Positions 55,706 through 64,000 of a DNA stretch of 64,000 nt are shown here, piece by piece; position 1 is the first letter of the stretch, and every line of letters starts with the position of its first letter. Below the pieces are notes generated by a model. That model saw nothing but the letters and a program-made list of their open reading frames with translations. It was not told where the DNA came from and did no database searches. The stretch lies in the NCBI RefSeq assembly GCF_038007305.1, contig NZ_JBBOWV010000001.1:687501-751500 (forward strand), in the 5' to 3' direction. Origin of the DNA: Solibacillus sp. FSL W7-1436. Lineage in GTDB: Bacteria > Bacillota > Bacilli > Bacillales_A > Planococcaceae. The position numbers and the translations under genes are program-made.

Positions 55706-57640
55706 TCACCCGCGCACATGTGAAATATAGCGCCAGCGGATTAGGAAAAAGTAGACGATTTGGATAAGGGCAAACATTGTAAACGAAAATACAACTTCTT
55801 TTACAATCGATAAATTCATGACATCATTCAATACGGTTTGCACCACATAGAACGCAAACGCACTATGCACAAAGGCTAATCCCCATGGCAGGAAAAATTG
55901 AATCATTAAATTTCTCGTAATGAGACGCTTCAGCTCCTTACCGCTTAACCCTACTTTAACGAGCATATCAAACTGCTTTTTCTCCCGGTCCAAGTTCGCG
56001 TAAATTTTAAAATAAACGAAACTTCCTGATGCAAGTAGAAACACAGCTACTACCAATATACCGATGAGTGTTAATAAAGAATACGTAGCTAATATATAAG
56101 AATAATTTAATCCGGCATTTTCAAAGTAAAACGGCAACGTATATTCACTGTTGATCAGATAATCGCGGGCAACCATCTGCTGAATATCGATTCCGATATT
56201 TTCCGTTTCGGTCCAGTTAGGGATATCAAATGTAAATAGATGATAACCAGGCTCGACATACGGGGCCATTTCAAACTCATTTGTCAGCTTTTCAAAGTCT
56301 TCATCACTAATAATGATGGAGTTGCTGCTTATAATAGCCGTCGGGAAAAACATTTTCGGGTACACACTGTTGATCGTCAGGTCTACATTATTTTCCTTCA
56401 GCACTGTCTTTACTTCCGTTTTCTCCAGCTTTTCGATCGAATCTTCCGAATAAGGGATAAACATTGCTTCCCCACTTTTTAAATTCACGAGAGGATATTT
56501 ATACGAAAACAGCAGATGGTTAATATCCGTTTCCCGGAAAACTTCCACCGGATTCGATGTATACGATGATGTTTGGCGCATGACCGTAAAGCGCGTCATA
56601 TGATAACTGATGCCGTTGTACTCAAGCTCATCGATTACGGATAAAATATGTTCGATTTCGTAAGGATTATCGATTTCCCCTTTATATATGAGGCCGATTG
56701 GATTAATCTTGTCATACTGTGATGTATACGAAGACATCGCCGATAAAACACCGACCGTTAAAAAGGCAAGTGTCGAGACGAGGGTCACAATGAAAAACAT
56801 GCGTGAATTGAAACGTAAAATCTGCACTTGTTCGGCGATTGCCAGCATGCGTGCCCGTTTCCAGTAAAACTGCTTGTGCCCCTTCAGCCGGTCAATAATA
56901 TAAAGAGTCGTATCCGAAAAGAAATAATACGTTCCCAATGTCACGAAAACAGGAATCAGCAATGTATATGAAAAAATAGAAGACTTCGTTGTAATGAGTG
57001 CAAGACCGTAGCCACATAAAATAAGGATTATTCCTAAAATGGCATTACGTTTTGAATAGGACACTGCGGCATCCACAAACTTTGGGCCTCTTATAAAATT
57101 CCGTATTTTAATGTCCGGCGTAAACAGGATGCTCAATGTCGAGATCACAACAAATGCGCTCAAATATACGAATAATGTCAGCACAAACGGCTCCCATGAC
57201 AAATAGAGCGGCAACGCATTTAAATTCAAAATTTCACGGACAATCATAAAGAAAAACTTTGAAAATGCGAATCCAAAAACAATTCCGGAAATACATGAAA
57301 AGATCCCGATCGTCATCGTTTCGATAATTACCAGTTTCCCTAACTGATTCCGGTCCATCCCGAGATGAAGCAATATCGCAAACTCTTTAGAACGCGCCTC
57401 CAAAAAGGCACGCATCGAGTAAAAAATAAAAAACCAAGAAAACAGCACGAGAACGACTTCCGCAAAAACCATTCCGGCGATCGATACTTCCCCTAAAAAA
57501 CCACGTTCGATTTCAGGATGAAACATAAGCATCGAATAAATAAAGAACACAAAAACACTGAAAAAGCTGGCCATAAAAAAGGCGGCGTAATTACGGAAGT
57601 TCCGGAAAACGTTACGGTAAGCGAATTGAAGAAAAGTCAC
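55706..57640 (-). CDS. BceB-type ABC transporter permease (FtsX-like)
   Basis: The 644-residue permease has ten predicted membrane helices and a large extracellular part between helices seven and eight (about residues 300-520). That layout is typical of peptide-antibiotic transporters such as BceB and YxdM. It starts with GTG and is preceded by AGGGGG, overlapping the ATPase gene by 29 bases. It probably senses and removes a cell-wall-active peptide. The adjacent sensor kinase lacks its own input domain, so the permease is the likely sensor. Confidence 0.9.
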   Translation of the reverse strand: MTFLQFAYRNVFRNFRNYAAFFMASFFSVFVFFIYSMLMFHPEIERGFLGEVSIAGMVFAEVVLVLFSWFFIFYSMRAFLEARSKEFAILLHLGMDRNQLGKLVIIETMTIGIFSCISGIVFGFAFSKFFFMIVREILNLNALPLYLSWEPFVLTLFVYLSAFVVISTLSILFTPDIKIRNFIRGPKFVDAAVSYSKRNAILGIILILCGYGLALITTKSSIFSYTLLIPVFVTLGTYYFFSDTTLYIIDRLKGHKQFYWKRARMLAIAEQVQILRFNSRMFFIVTLVSTLAFLTVGVLSAMSSYTSQYDKINPIGLIYKGEIDNPYEIEHILSVIDELEYNGISYHMTRFTVMRQTSSYTSNPVEVFRETDINHLLFSYKYPLVNLKSGEAMFIPYSEDSIEKLEKTEVKTVLKENNVDLTINSVYPKMFFPTAIISSNSIIISDEDFEKLTNEFEMAPYVEPGYHLFTFDIPNWTETENIGIDIQQMVARDYLINSEYTLPFYFENAGLNYSYILATYSLLTLIGILVVAVFLLASGSFVYFKIYANLDREKKQFDMLVKVGLSGKELKRLITRNLMIQFFLPWGLAFVHSAFAFYVVQTVLNDVMNLSIVKEVVFSFTMFALIQIVYFFLIRWRYISHVRG

Positions 57641-58385
57641 CTACATGTCCCCCTAATAAACTTAATACATTTAAAATGCGCTGGAAAAATGTTTGGCGAC
57701 GATCATCTGTATAAATTTCATTGAAAAACTCGCCGTCTTTAATAAAAATCACACGATCGCAATAACTCGCCGCAATCGGATCATGTGTCACCATTAAAAT
57801 CGTCGTCTCGTTTTCTTTATTCATTCTTGCCAAAAGCTCCAGTACTTCCCGCGATGCATTCGAATCCAGATTCCCTGTCGGCTCATCGGCCAACACGAGC
57901 ATCGGTTTATGGATCAGTGCACGCGCAATCGCTGTTCTTTGGGCCTGTCCGCCGGATATTTCATTCGGTCGCTTCATTAAAATGGGCGTCAAATCGAGCA
58001 GCTCACTTAAATAGTGCAGCCGTTCCTCCATGACAGCAATCGGCTGTTCATCAATTGTCAGCGGTAATATGATATTTTCCTCCACCGTCAATGTCGGCAG
58101 CAGATTAAAATCCTGAAAGACAAAACCAAGCTGGCGTCGTCTGAAATAGGCAAGTTCCTCACTATTAAGCTTTTGCGGTTTCATCCCATTAAAGATAATC
58201 TCGCCGGATGTCAGCGTATCGATCATGGATACCATATTCAAAAGTGTCGTTTTCCCGCTGCCTGACGGACCCATAATTGCGACAAACTCACCCTTTTCCA
58301 CTTCAAAACTAAGCTGGTTGAGCGCCCGCTTCGTCACTTTTCCTTCATATACTTTCGTAGCATCTTGTATTTGTAAAATAGACAT
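57612..58385 (-). CDS. BceA-type ABC transporter ATP-binding protein
   Basis: The 257-residue MacB-like ATPase has Walker A GPSGSGKT at 39-46, a Q-loop in LGFVFQDFNLLPTL, signature ISGGQAQR, Walker B MLVLADEPTGNLDS and the switch His in LMVTHD. It pairs with the overlapping permease. GGAGTT precedes the ATG, a modest site. Confidence 0.93.
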   Translation of the reverse strand: MSILQIQDATKVYEGKVTKRALNQLSFEVEKGEFVAIMGPSGSGKTTLLNMVSMIDTLTSGEIIFNGMKPQKLNSEELAYFRRRQLGFVFQDFNLLPTLTVEENIILPLTIDEQPIAVMEERLHYLSELLDLTPILMKRPNEISGGQAQRTAIARALIHKPMLVLADEPTGNLDSNASREVLELLARMNKENETTILMVTHDPIAASYCDRVIFIKDGEFFNEIYTDDRRQTFFQRILNVLSLLGGHVGDFSSIRLP

Positions 58386-58433
58386 AGTAACTCCTTTTAA
58401 CCAAGTCTGTTTCTTCCAATCAATAATAATTCC

Positions 58434-59417
58434 CTATGACTGAAAAATCACTTCAATTTGTGTACCTTTACCAACTTCCGATGTAATCAAAAGCTGGTGT
58501 CCGAGCTTATCACAAATCTCCTTTGCGATATAGAGTCCCATGCCGGTAGATTCACCGGTTTTCCGGCCGTTTTCACCGGTAAAAAACGGCTTCATTACAC
58601 GGGGTAAATCGGATTTAGGAATGCCGACCCCTTCATCACGTATGAATAAATGGACATGCTGTTCTTTTTTCACCGCCGTAATATACAGTTTTTTATTCGG
58701 TTCAAATGTATATTTCACCGCGTTTGTTATGAACTGTCCAATAAGGAAGTTCAGCCACTTCATATCACTCATGACGATCAGCTCTTCATCGATGTTCACT
58801 TCCGGAAATACCCGGTTGGCGATAAACAGACGTTTATGTTCATTAACATTTGCCATGATTGCAGATTTTAAAGGCACTTGTCCGATTTGCATATCATCCG
58901 AAAAGTTTTCCAGACGTGCATTCACTAAAACCATTTCAAGACCGCGCTTCAAACGCTCGGTTTCCTCCTGCACACTTTTTTTATCCAGTTCTTCTTCCTG
59001 CTGCAGCAAAAGCTCCAAAACAGAGACAGGGGTTTTCATCTGGTGTACCCACTGGTTCATAAATTTATATTGTCTGGACTGGGCTGCATAAAGCGCCTGC
59101 ACTTCATGCTGATACAATTTGTACAGCTCATGCAAATAACGCTCTGTCTCCATATATTCCGTTGTTTTTGCATTCTTTTGAAGCGCATCCTCCATCGTTT
59201 GCGGCAGCGTTGAGATTTTCGCTAAATAACGGCGTCTCAACATATAGCGCACAACTAAAAAAGAGAAGATTAAAAGCAGACTGATTGCCATCGCATAAAT
59301 GGCTGTAGTAACACTGCGAAAACCATCAAGCCAAAATAATGTAAGCAAAAATAATGTGAGGACGATTTGAAAAATCAGGTAGGAAAGATGCTCCTTCACA
59401 AACAGTTTGATCGCCAT
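58434..59417 (-). CDS. Intramembrane-sensing histidine kinase (BceS type)
   Basis: The 327-residue kinase has two membrane helices (about 12-30 and 38-58) with almost no outer loop, so it cannot sense on its own. The phospho-acceptor His125 is in FMNQWVHQMKTPVSVLELL, and the ATP lid has NAVKYTF, DEGVGIP and GMGLYIAKEICDKLG. It is presumed to read the state of the BceAB-type transporter and phosphorylate the adjacent regulator. It shares one base with the regulator gene. Confidence 0.93.
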   Translation of the reverse strand: MAIKLFVKEHLSYLIFQIVLTLFLLTLFWLDGFRSVTTAIYAMAISLLLIFSFLVVRYMLRRRYLAKISTLPQTMEDALQKNAKTTEYMETERYLHELYKLYQHEVQALYAAQSRQYKFMNQWVHQMKTPVSVLELLLQQEEELDKKSVQEETERLKRGLEMVLVNARLENFSDDMQIGQVPLKSAIMANVNEHKRLFIANRVFPEVNIDEELIVMSDMKWLNFLIGQFITNAVKYTFEPNKKLYITAVKKEQHVHLFIRDEGVGIPKSDLPRVMKPFFTGENGRKTGESTGMGLYIAKEICDKLGHQLLITSEVGKGTQIEVIFQS

Positions 59418-60121
59418 TACATTTCCTCCGAGCTTAATAAGAAGCGGTACCCTGCTCCGCGCACTGTTTCAATAACAGATGAAATGCCGTAGTCGGCCAG
59501 CTTTTTCCGCACGCGCGTCATGTTCACATTCAATGTGTTTTCATCAACAAATGCCTGATCATCCCACAATTCCTCCAACAGCTGTTCACGTGACACGACT
59601 TTTGGCGCCTGTCCCATTAATAACCCTAAAATGACACATTCCTTCTTTTGAAGCGGAACGACGAGATCCTTCAATTGAAGTTCCATCCTTTCCAAATACA
59701 ATGTAAGCTGTCCTTGTATAATTTTCCGCTCTTCCTGTCTTGCAGAATATTCTCCGTATGTACGACGTAAATGGCTGCGAATTTTAGCGAGTACGATTTC
59801 ATAGTTAAACGGCTTCGTTATAAAATCATCTCCGCCATTTTCCAGTGCAAATATTTGATCCATTTCCCCCGAACGAGCGGATATAAATAAAATCGGACAT
59901 TTCGTAAATTGTCTCAGCTCCCGGCACCAATAGTATCCGTCATAGGAAGGTAAATTAATATCGAGTAAAATTAAATGAGGAGAAAATGCCAGGCATTGCT
60001 GTATTAATGAATCGAAGTTTTTAATCGTTTCGACTTCGTACTGGTATTTTCTTAATGTGTCTGCCAATAGTGCAGCTATTTTAGGATCATCCTCGACGAT
60101 GAAAATTCGATGTTTTTCCAT
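59417..60121 (-). CDS. OmpR/PhoB family response regulator (BceR type)
   Basis: The 234-residue regulator has a receiver domain with acidic pocket EDD (10-12), phospho-Asp54 in ILLDINLPS and Lys in ITKPFNYE. A winged-helix output domain follows (VVSREQLLEELWDDQAFVDENTLNVNMTRVRKKL). It probably turns on the transporter genes downstream. GGAGG lies eight bases before the ATG. First gene of the four-gene module. Confidence 0.94.
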   Translation of the reverse strand: MEKHRIFIVEDDPKIAALLADTLRKYQYEVETIKNFDSLIQQCLAFSPHLILLDINLPSYDGYYWCRELRQFTKCPILFISARSGEMDQIFALENGGDDFITKPFNYEIVLAKIRSHLRRTYGEYSARQEERKIIQGQLTLYLERMELQLKDLVVPLQKKECVILGLLMGQAPKVVSREQLLEELWDDQAFVDENTLNVNMTRVRKKLADYGISSVIETVRGAGYRFLLSSEEM

Positions 60122-60200
60122 CTGAATGACCTCCTTTTCAATGGGTTTCCAACTAAAATATCCCTACATAAGTTAATTGTTCATATTGTTCCATTGTATC

Positions 60201-60234
60201 AAAAAAAGGGGGCTCCCGAAAACAGGAGCCTCCT
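60201..60234 (-). terminator. Terminator after the lipoate ligase gene
   Basis: GGGGGCTCC and GGAGCCTCC pair around CGAAAACA, with seven T following on the minus strand. Confidence 0.88.
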
Positions 60235-60277
60235 TTTCTACACACTCTATTACATTCTTGATGACCGACATAAGCTG

Positions 60278-61279
60278 CTAGTAAATTAAATGAAGGAAAT
60301 CCTCTTCCGTAATCCCGCCAAAGTATACCGGAATTTCAATATCTTTCAGTTTTACTGCAATTGCGGCACGGTCATATTTCGTTCCGACCAGAAGTTCTCC
60401 AACCTCATCTACATCACCGACACCAAAGAAATCCCCGAAGATTTTCGCCTCTTCAATGACCCCTTTATTCACTTCCAGGCGAATATCCAGGCTGCCTGAA
60501 GGGAAACGCTTCGTCTTTTGAATGTTAAAGCGCGGTGATTTTCCGTAATTCCACTCCCATAACTGATAGCGGTTTTTCGAAATTTCGTGGATGTTCTCCC
60601 AATCTTCTTTCGTCAGCTCGTAATATTGAATATTTTCCTCGCCGCCGAAAATCGATTTTAAAATTTCCATACGGAACTCTTCTACCGTGATTTTTTCTGG
60701 AAGGAAATCAATGATGTTCGCAACACGTGAGCGCACGGATTTGATACCTTTTGATTCGATCTTGTCCTGTTTTACTTTAAGCGAGTTCACGACAGCATCA
60801 ATATCCAGATTAAACATAAGTGTCCCGTGGCTGAACATGCGGCCACGCGTTGAATATTGCGCATTGCCTGAAACCTTTTTCCCTTCAGCCAAAATATCGT
60901 TACGGCCTGAAAGCTCGGAGTTAACCCCCAATTTTGCAAGTGCGTCAACAACAGGCTGTGTGAATTTTTTATAGTTGCTGAAGCTGTTGCCGTCATCCTT
61001 TGTCAGGAAGCTGAAGTTCAGATTGTTTAAATCATGATAAACTGCCCCACCGCCGGAAAGACGACGTACTACAATGATTCCGTTCTCTTCAACGTAATCT
61101 GTGTTGATTTCTTCGATTGTGTTTTGATTTTTTCCGATGATAATCGAAGGCTGATTAATATAGAACAGTAAAAAATCATCCTTTTCGATATCCATGTTTT
61201 TCAGTATATACTCTTCTATTGCCAAGTTAATACGCGGATCTGTAATTCCTTTATTATCGATAAAATACAAAAGGCTCAC
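60278..61279 (-). CDS. lplJ: Lipoate-protein ligase LplJ
   Basis: This 333-residue enzyme attaches free lipoate (or octanoate) to E2 and GcvH proteins through lipoyl-AMP. It shows SIIIGKNQNTIEEIN, the RRLSGGGAVYHDLNNLNFSF motif, the catalytic Lys in GKKVSGNAQYSTRGRMFSHGTLMFN and the accessory C-terminal domain (SPRFNIQKTKRFPSGSLDIRLEV). It matches the LplJ/YhfJ group. It is divergent from yhfH. Confidence 0.94.
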   Translation of the reverse strand: MSLLYFIDNKGITDPRINLAIEEYILKNMDIEKDDFLLFYINQPSIIIGKNQNTIEEINTDYVEENGIIVVRRLSGGGAVYHDLNNLNFSFLTKDDGNSFSNYKKFTQPVVDALAKLGVNSELSGRNDILAEGKKVSGNAQYSTRGRMFSHGTLMFNLDIDAVVNSLKVKQDKIESKGIKSVRSRVANIIDFLPEKITVEEFRMEILKSIFGGEENIQYYELTKEDWENIHEISKNRYQLWEWNYGKSPRFNIQKTKRFPSGSLDIRLEVNKGVIEEAKIFGDFFGVGDVDEVGELLVGTKYDRAAIAVKLKDIEIPVYFGGITEEDFLHLIY

Positions 61280-61329
61280 TCCTTCAAAAATCGTCCATTT
61301 ATATTTTAACTTAATTTAGGCATTTTGTG

Positions 61330-61358
61330 TTGACGAATTAAATCTGTTATAATACAAT
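61330..61358 (+). promoter_or_regulatory. Promoter of yhfH
   Basis: TTGACG (61330-61335), 17 bases, TACAAT (61353-61358). The start codon is about 50 bases on. Confidence 0.7.
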
Positions 61359-61409
61359 ACAATATATAAACAGAAGTAATATAACAGAAACTTAAAGGAG
61401 GCATACACA

Positions 61410-61535
61410 ATGTTAGAAAACGTAGTGGAATTTTTCAAGAATTTACCTGATAAAGTTTGCGTTCAATGCGGTGATAAAATCGAAGAACAAAGCGAGTGCT
61501 ACAGCAACAATTGTGATAAATGTAACTCTCTTTAA
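61410..61535 (+). CDS. yhfH: YhfH family small zinc-ribbon-like protein
   Basis: The 41-residue frame begins MLENVVEFFKNLPDKVCVQC and ends CNSL, with Cys pairs at 17/20 and 38-41 region (CVQCG and CDKC), so it may bind one metal ion. The sequence is close to YhfH of Bacillus subtilis, whose function is unknown. AAAGGAGG lies about nine bases before the ATG, and a promoter and terminator frame it. Adjacency to lplJ repeats the yhf order. Confidence 0.85.
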   Translation: MLENVVEFFKNLPDKVCVQCGDKIEEQSECYSNNCDKCNSL

Positions 61536-61611
61536 TTCTTTACACACTGTTTAATTCGTATTACTGACAACTTCATCTTAGAAATAGGATGAACCTATGA
61601 TAGCTTACTTG

Positions 61612-61645
61612 AACCACGAGCTCGCTCAATGCTCGTGGTTTTTTC
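61612..61645 (+). terminator. yhfH terminator
   Basis: AACCACGAG and CTCGTGGTT pair around an 11-base loop and run into six T. Confidence 0.88.
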
Positions 61646-61650
61646 TGTAT

Positions 61651-61694
61651 AAAAAAGCATGGATTCAAGTAATTACCCGAATCCATGCTTTTTC
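61651..61694 (-). terminator. Terminator of the YhgE-type gene
   Basis: AAAAAAGCATGGATTC and GAATCCATGCTTTTT pair around a 12-base loop, with a T-run after it on the minus strand. Confidence 0.85.
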
Positions 61695-61696
61695 TT

Positions 61697-63883
61697 TTAT
61701 AGTTCTGTTTGTTGATTTGAATAACGTTTTTTATAAAGCAATGCAAAGTAACCGAACGTGATTGCTAAGCATGAAATCATAACTGCACCTAAAATCGACC
61801 AGTTGAACAATAGGAATGATGTATCACCAGTTGAAATGGCTGCTTTGAAGCCTTGTACAGAGAATGTCATCGGTAAAATTTTATTGAAGAAATGCAATTG
61901 CTCTGGTACTAGTTCAATCGGGAATGTCCCTGCACTTGTTGTTAATTGAAGAATCAACACCACGATAGCAATAAATCGTCCTGGATCACCAAATACAGAT
62001 ACAAGCAATTGAACCATAGCTAAGAATGTAAAGCTAGTTATAATCGTTGTCAGAATGAACTGCGGCATATTATTTACCTCAAGTCCAAGCCCCCAAACGA
62101 CAATTGCAATCGTTATAAATGACTGCACCAATCCAACACCGATTAATACAGTTACTTTACTTACAAACCAGCTTGCACTATTTTTCGGGATAATGGCTGG
62201 TTCAACTAATGGGAATACAATTGAAATTAATAATGCCCCAACGAATAATCCTAAAGAAATAAAGTATGGTGCAAAACCTGTACCATAATTCGGTACATGG
62301 TTCACGGAATCTTTTTCGACTTCTACTGGAGAACCGACCATATTGTACGTGTCTTCAGTCGGATTTACAGCGGCTTTTTCGCCAGCTTCCGTTAACTTTT
62401 CAGATAAAGTTGTCGTACCATCCTTCAACTCTTTCGTACCATCCGCTAAAGTAGTAGAACCTTGTGCCAACTCACCTGACTTTTCTGCCAACAAGCTAGT
62501 ACCGTCATATAATTTATTCGAACCATCAACTAATGTGTTCAAACCTTGTGCTAATTTGTTGGCACCTGTTGCAGCACTTGATGCGCCTGCTGTTAATTCA
62601 TTTAGCTTTTCTGCGATAGTTGTATTGCCTTGTGCTAATGAATTGGCACCTGCTATCAGCTGTGCTGAATTTTGCTGTAATTGTGCAACTCCTGCAGTTA
62701 CTTGTTGTTGCCCTGCATTTAATTTACTTGCACCTTCACTGATTGCCGCGATTTTATCGTCCAATCCGTTTGTTCCTGCGTGTAGCTGGCTTAAACCGCC
62801 ACTTACTTGTTTACTGCCTTCTTGCAGCTGTCCTAATGCAGCTTTTAGTGCTGCTTGATTTTCTTCAGGCAACATAGGTAATATCGCTTCCAGTTGCCCC
62901 GCCAACTGATCCATACCCCCTGCTACATTAGCTGAACCATCTGCGAGCGCTTTTACTTTGTCATCGATATTCGCTGTACCTTGTGTTAATAAGTTCAGGT
63001 TTTCAGCTAAACTTGCCTGACCGGATGTAATGTCCTTTTGTCCGTTTGCTACTTGTGCAACACCATCCGTATAGCTTTCAATACCTTGCTGCAATGTATT
63101 GGCGCCATCTGCTGCAGATTTTGCTCCTGTTTCAAGTTGGTTGCTGCCATAAGCAATTTTGGCTACACCTGCCGCCAGATCGGAAGCACCTTTCGCAGCA
63201 TTTTTAGCACCAGTAACTAAAGCGTCTGTACCATCAGATAATTGAACAGAGCTTGATGCCAATTGTTCTAAATAGCCTTTCAGCTCATCAGCGCCATCCG
63301 CCAGCTTCGCGGCACCTTCATCCAGTTCCCCTGCTCCATCTGCTGCCTCGGTAAAACCGTCACCAAGCTGTGTAATGGAATCAAATAACTTTTCTGCATA
63401 TGTTGCTGAAACTTGCGTATTTACTTCCGCTTTAATGCGATCCATTGCAGTTTCACCAATTTGTGCACCTAAAAAGTTGAAGCCTTCATTTGGAATATAG
63501 TCAATAACCAATTTTTGTGGTTCATCATCTAATAATGTAGTTGCATGCTCTGAGAAGTTTTCCGGAATTTTAATTAAGATATAATATTTTTGATCCTTTA
63601 ATTTTTGGTCCGCTTCCTTTGCGTCAACTTCCTCAAACCGGAATTGCTCGCTATCTATCAGCTTATCAACCAATGTTTGACCGAGCTCCATTGTTTCCTC
63701 ATCCATCACAGCACCTTTGTCTTCATTGACAACGGCAACCGGCAAGTCCTTTAAATTGGCATATGGATCCCAAAATGCCCATAAGAACATCCCGCTGTAC
63801 ATAACAGGAACAAATAGAACGGCAATAACTGAAATAAGCATTTTCTTAGTTTTAAAAATCTTCAGCCATTCTGCTTTTATCAC
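61697..63883 (-). CDS. YhgE/Pip family membrane protein with coiled-coil repeats
   Basis: The 728-residue protein has one N-terminal membrane helix (about 15-37) and a globular start (LPVAVVNEDKGAVMDEET). A long repeat region (about 180-500) of units like LADGxxxLxxGxxxL follows, then a C-terminal membrane domain with about five or six helices. This is the plan of YhgE, the phage infection protein Pip and EsaA of type VII secretion. No other type VII gene is seen here, so YhgE/Pip is the better label. Its function in Bacillus is unclear. Confidence 0.9.
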   Translation of the reverse strand: MIKAEWLKIFKTKKMLISVIAVLFVPVMYSGMFLWAFWDPYANLKDLPVAVVNEDKGAVMDEETMELGQTLVDKLIDSEQFRFEEVDAKEADQKLKDQKYYILIKIPENFSEHATTLLDDEPQKLVIDYIPNEGFNFLGAQIGETAMDRIKAEVNTQVSATYAEKLFDSITQLGDGFTEAADGAGELDEGAAKLADGADELKGYLEQLASSSVQLSDGTDALVTGAKNAAKGASDLAAGVAKIAYGSNQLETGAKSAADGANTLQQGIESYTDGVAQVANGQKDITSGQASLAENLNLLTQGTANIDDKVKALADGSANVAGGMDQLAGQLEAILPMLPEENQAALKAALGQLQEGSKQVSGGLSQLHAGTNGLDDKIAAISEGASKLNAGQQQVTAGVAQLQQNSAQLIAGANSLAQGNTTIAEKLNELTAGASSAATGANKLAQGLNTLVDGSNKLYDGTSLLAEKSGELAQGSTTLADGTKELKDGTTTLSEKLTEAGEKAAVNPTEDTYNMVGSPVEVEKDSVNHVPNYGTGFAPYFISLGLFVGALLISIVFPLVEPAIIPKNSASWFVSKVTVLIGVGLVQSFITIAIVVWGLGLEVNNMPQFILTTIITSFTFLAMVQLLVSVFGDPGRFIAIVVLILQLTTSAGTFPIELVPEQLHFFNKILPMTFSVQGFKAAISTGDTSFLLFNWSILGAVMISCLAITFGYFALLYKKRYSNQQTEL

Positions 63884-63908
63884 ACTAATTTCCTCCTTAT
63901 AAAACTAT

Positions 63909-63933
63909 ATGACCAATATCGTCATTCGGTCAT
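63909..63933. promoter_or_regulatory. TetR-type operator before the YhgE-type gene
   Basis: ATGACC (63909-63914) and GGTCAT (63928-63933) form a 25-base interrupted palindrome, 26 bases upstream of the start codon. In Bacillus a TetR-type gene (yhgD) lies beside yhgE, so autoregulated control is likely. Confidence 0.55.
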
Positions 63934-63947
63934 TTCATGGTAAAAAG

Positions 63948-63970
63948 AAACCACTTCACCAGGAAGTGAC
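63948..63970 (-). terminator. Small hairpin ending the gene at the window edge
   Basis: CACTTC and GAAGTG pair around five bases, then GTTTCTTTTT follows on the minus strand. It would end the gene that enters from the right edge. Confidence 0.5.
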
Positions 63971-63972
63971 TA

Positions 63973-64000
63973 CTAATTTTTCTTTGCCAAACCACGGAAA
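63973..64000 (-). CDS. C-terminal end of a gene entering from the right, possibly a TetR-family regulator
   Basis: The last eight codons in one minus-strand frame read FRGLAKKN then TAG, which resembles the ends of many TetR-type regulators. A terminator hairpin begins three bases later. The other frames also stay open over this short span, so the call rests on the hairpin position and the TetR-type operator next door. Confidence 0.35.

Noticed and set aside
61697-63883. EsaA of a type VII secretion system
   Set aside because: The fold is related, but no EsxA, EssB, EssC or other partner genes are present, and YhgE/Pip fits better.

Overview
The window looks like a chromosomal segment of a low-to-mid GC, endospore-forming Firmicute of the Bacillales. 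The gene order and protein sequences fit the Solibacillus/Lysinibacillus (Planococcaceae) group best. This is an inference from conserved Bacillus-type neighbourhoods (cggR-gapA-pgk-tpiA-gpmI-eno; clpP/tRNA-Arg; crh-whiA-yvcK-rapZ-nudix-trxB-yvcD; hisZGDBHF-IE; yvoF-ppaX-lgt-hprK) and from a CotF-like spore coat protein. No rRNA, prophage, insertion sequence or CRISPR array was found.

Layout. 1-6.9 kb is the central glycolytic operon on the minus strand, headed by the CggR repressor with a clear promoter and a 20-bp-spaced CggR-type operator, and ending in a truncated eno. 6.9-11.5 kb holds small accessory genes: a glutaredoxin-like protein, a LemA/TPM membrane pair, a CotF-like coat protein, and small proteins of unknown function. 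11.5-24.2 kb is a complete reductive pyrimidine catabolism locus: NCS1 permease, PreA/PreT dihydropyrimidine dehydrogenase, dihydropyrimidinase, semialdehyde dehydrogenase, beta-alanine-type aminotransferase, a PucR regulator and a divergent beta-ureidopropionase. Together these would take uracil or thymine to acetyl-CoA or propionyl-CoA. 24.2-28.1 kb has a phospholipase A2-like small protein and a polar amino-acid ABC transporter with two paralogous binding lipoproteins. 28.7-36.5 kb has tRNA-Arg(CCG), clpP, crh, whiA, yvcK, rapZ, a nudix gene, trxB and a TPR gene. 36.9-42.7 kb is a histidine operon that lacks hisA. 42.9-47.7 kb has yvoF, ppaX, lgt, hprK, a cytochrome c551-like lipoprotein and a YitT protein. 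47.7-55.6 kb has an EAL/HDOD protein, an enoyl-CoA hydratase, a gluzincin, an S9 peptidase and an acyl-CoA ligase with a FadR-like box. 55.7-60.1 kb is a BceRS-BceAB-type peptide sensing and detoxification module. 60.3-63.9 kb has lplJ, yhfH and a YhgE/Pip protein with a TetR-type operator.

The least explained content lies between genes. Two arrays (7.2-7.97 kb and 17.7-18.1 kb) carry a short core, TTATTAGAA or its complement, at a near-constant 21-bp step with changing GC-richer fillers, which places the cores on one face of the helix. A second family comprises structured GC-rich palindromic elements (24.58, 29.71, 36.77, 44.17 and 53.3-53.9 kb). They have conserved ends, interchangeable inner modules and a local ~241-bp tandem duplication. 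These arrays and mosaics are the best candidates for something undescribed. Functions given for them are inference only.
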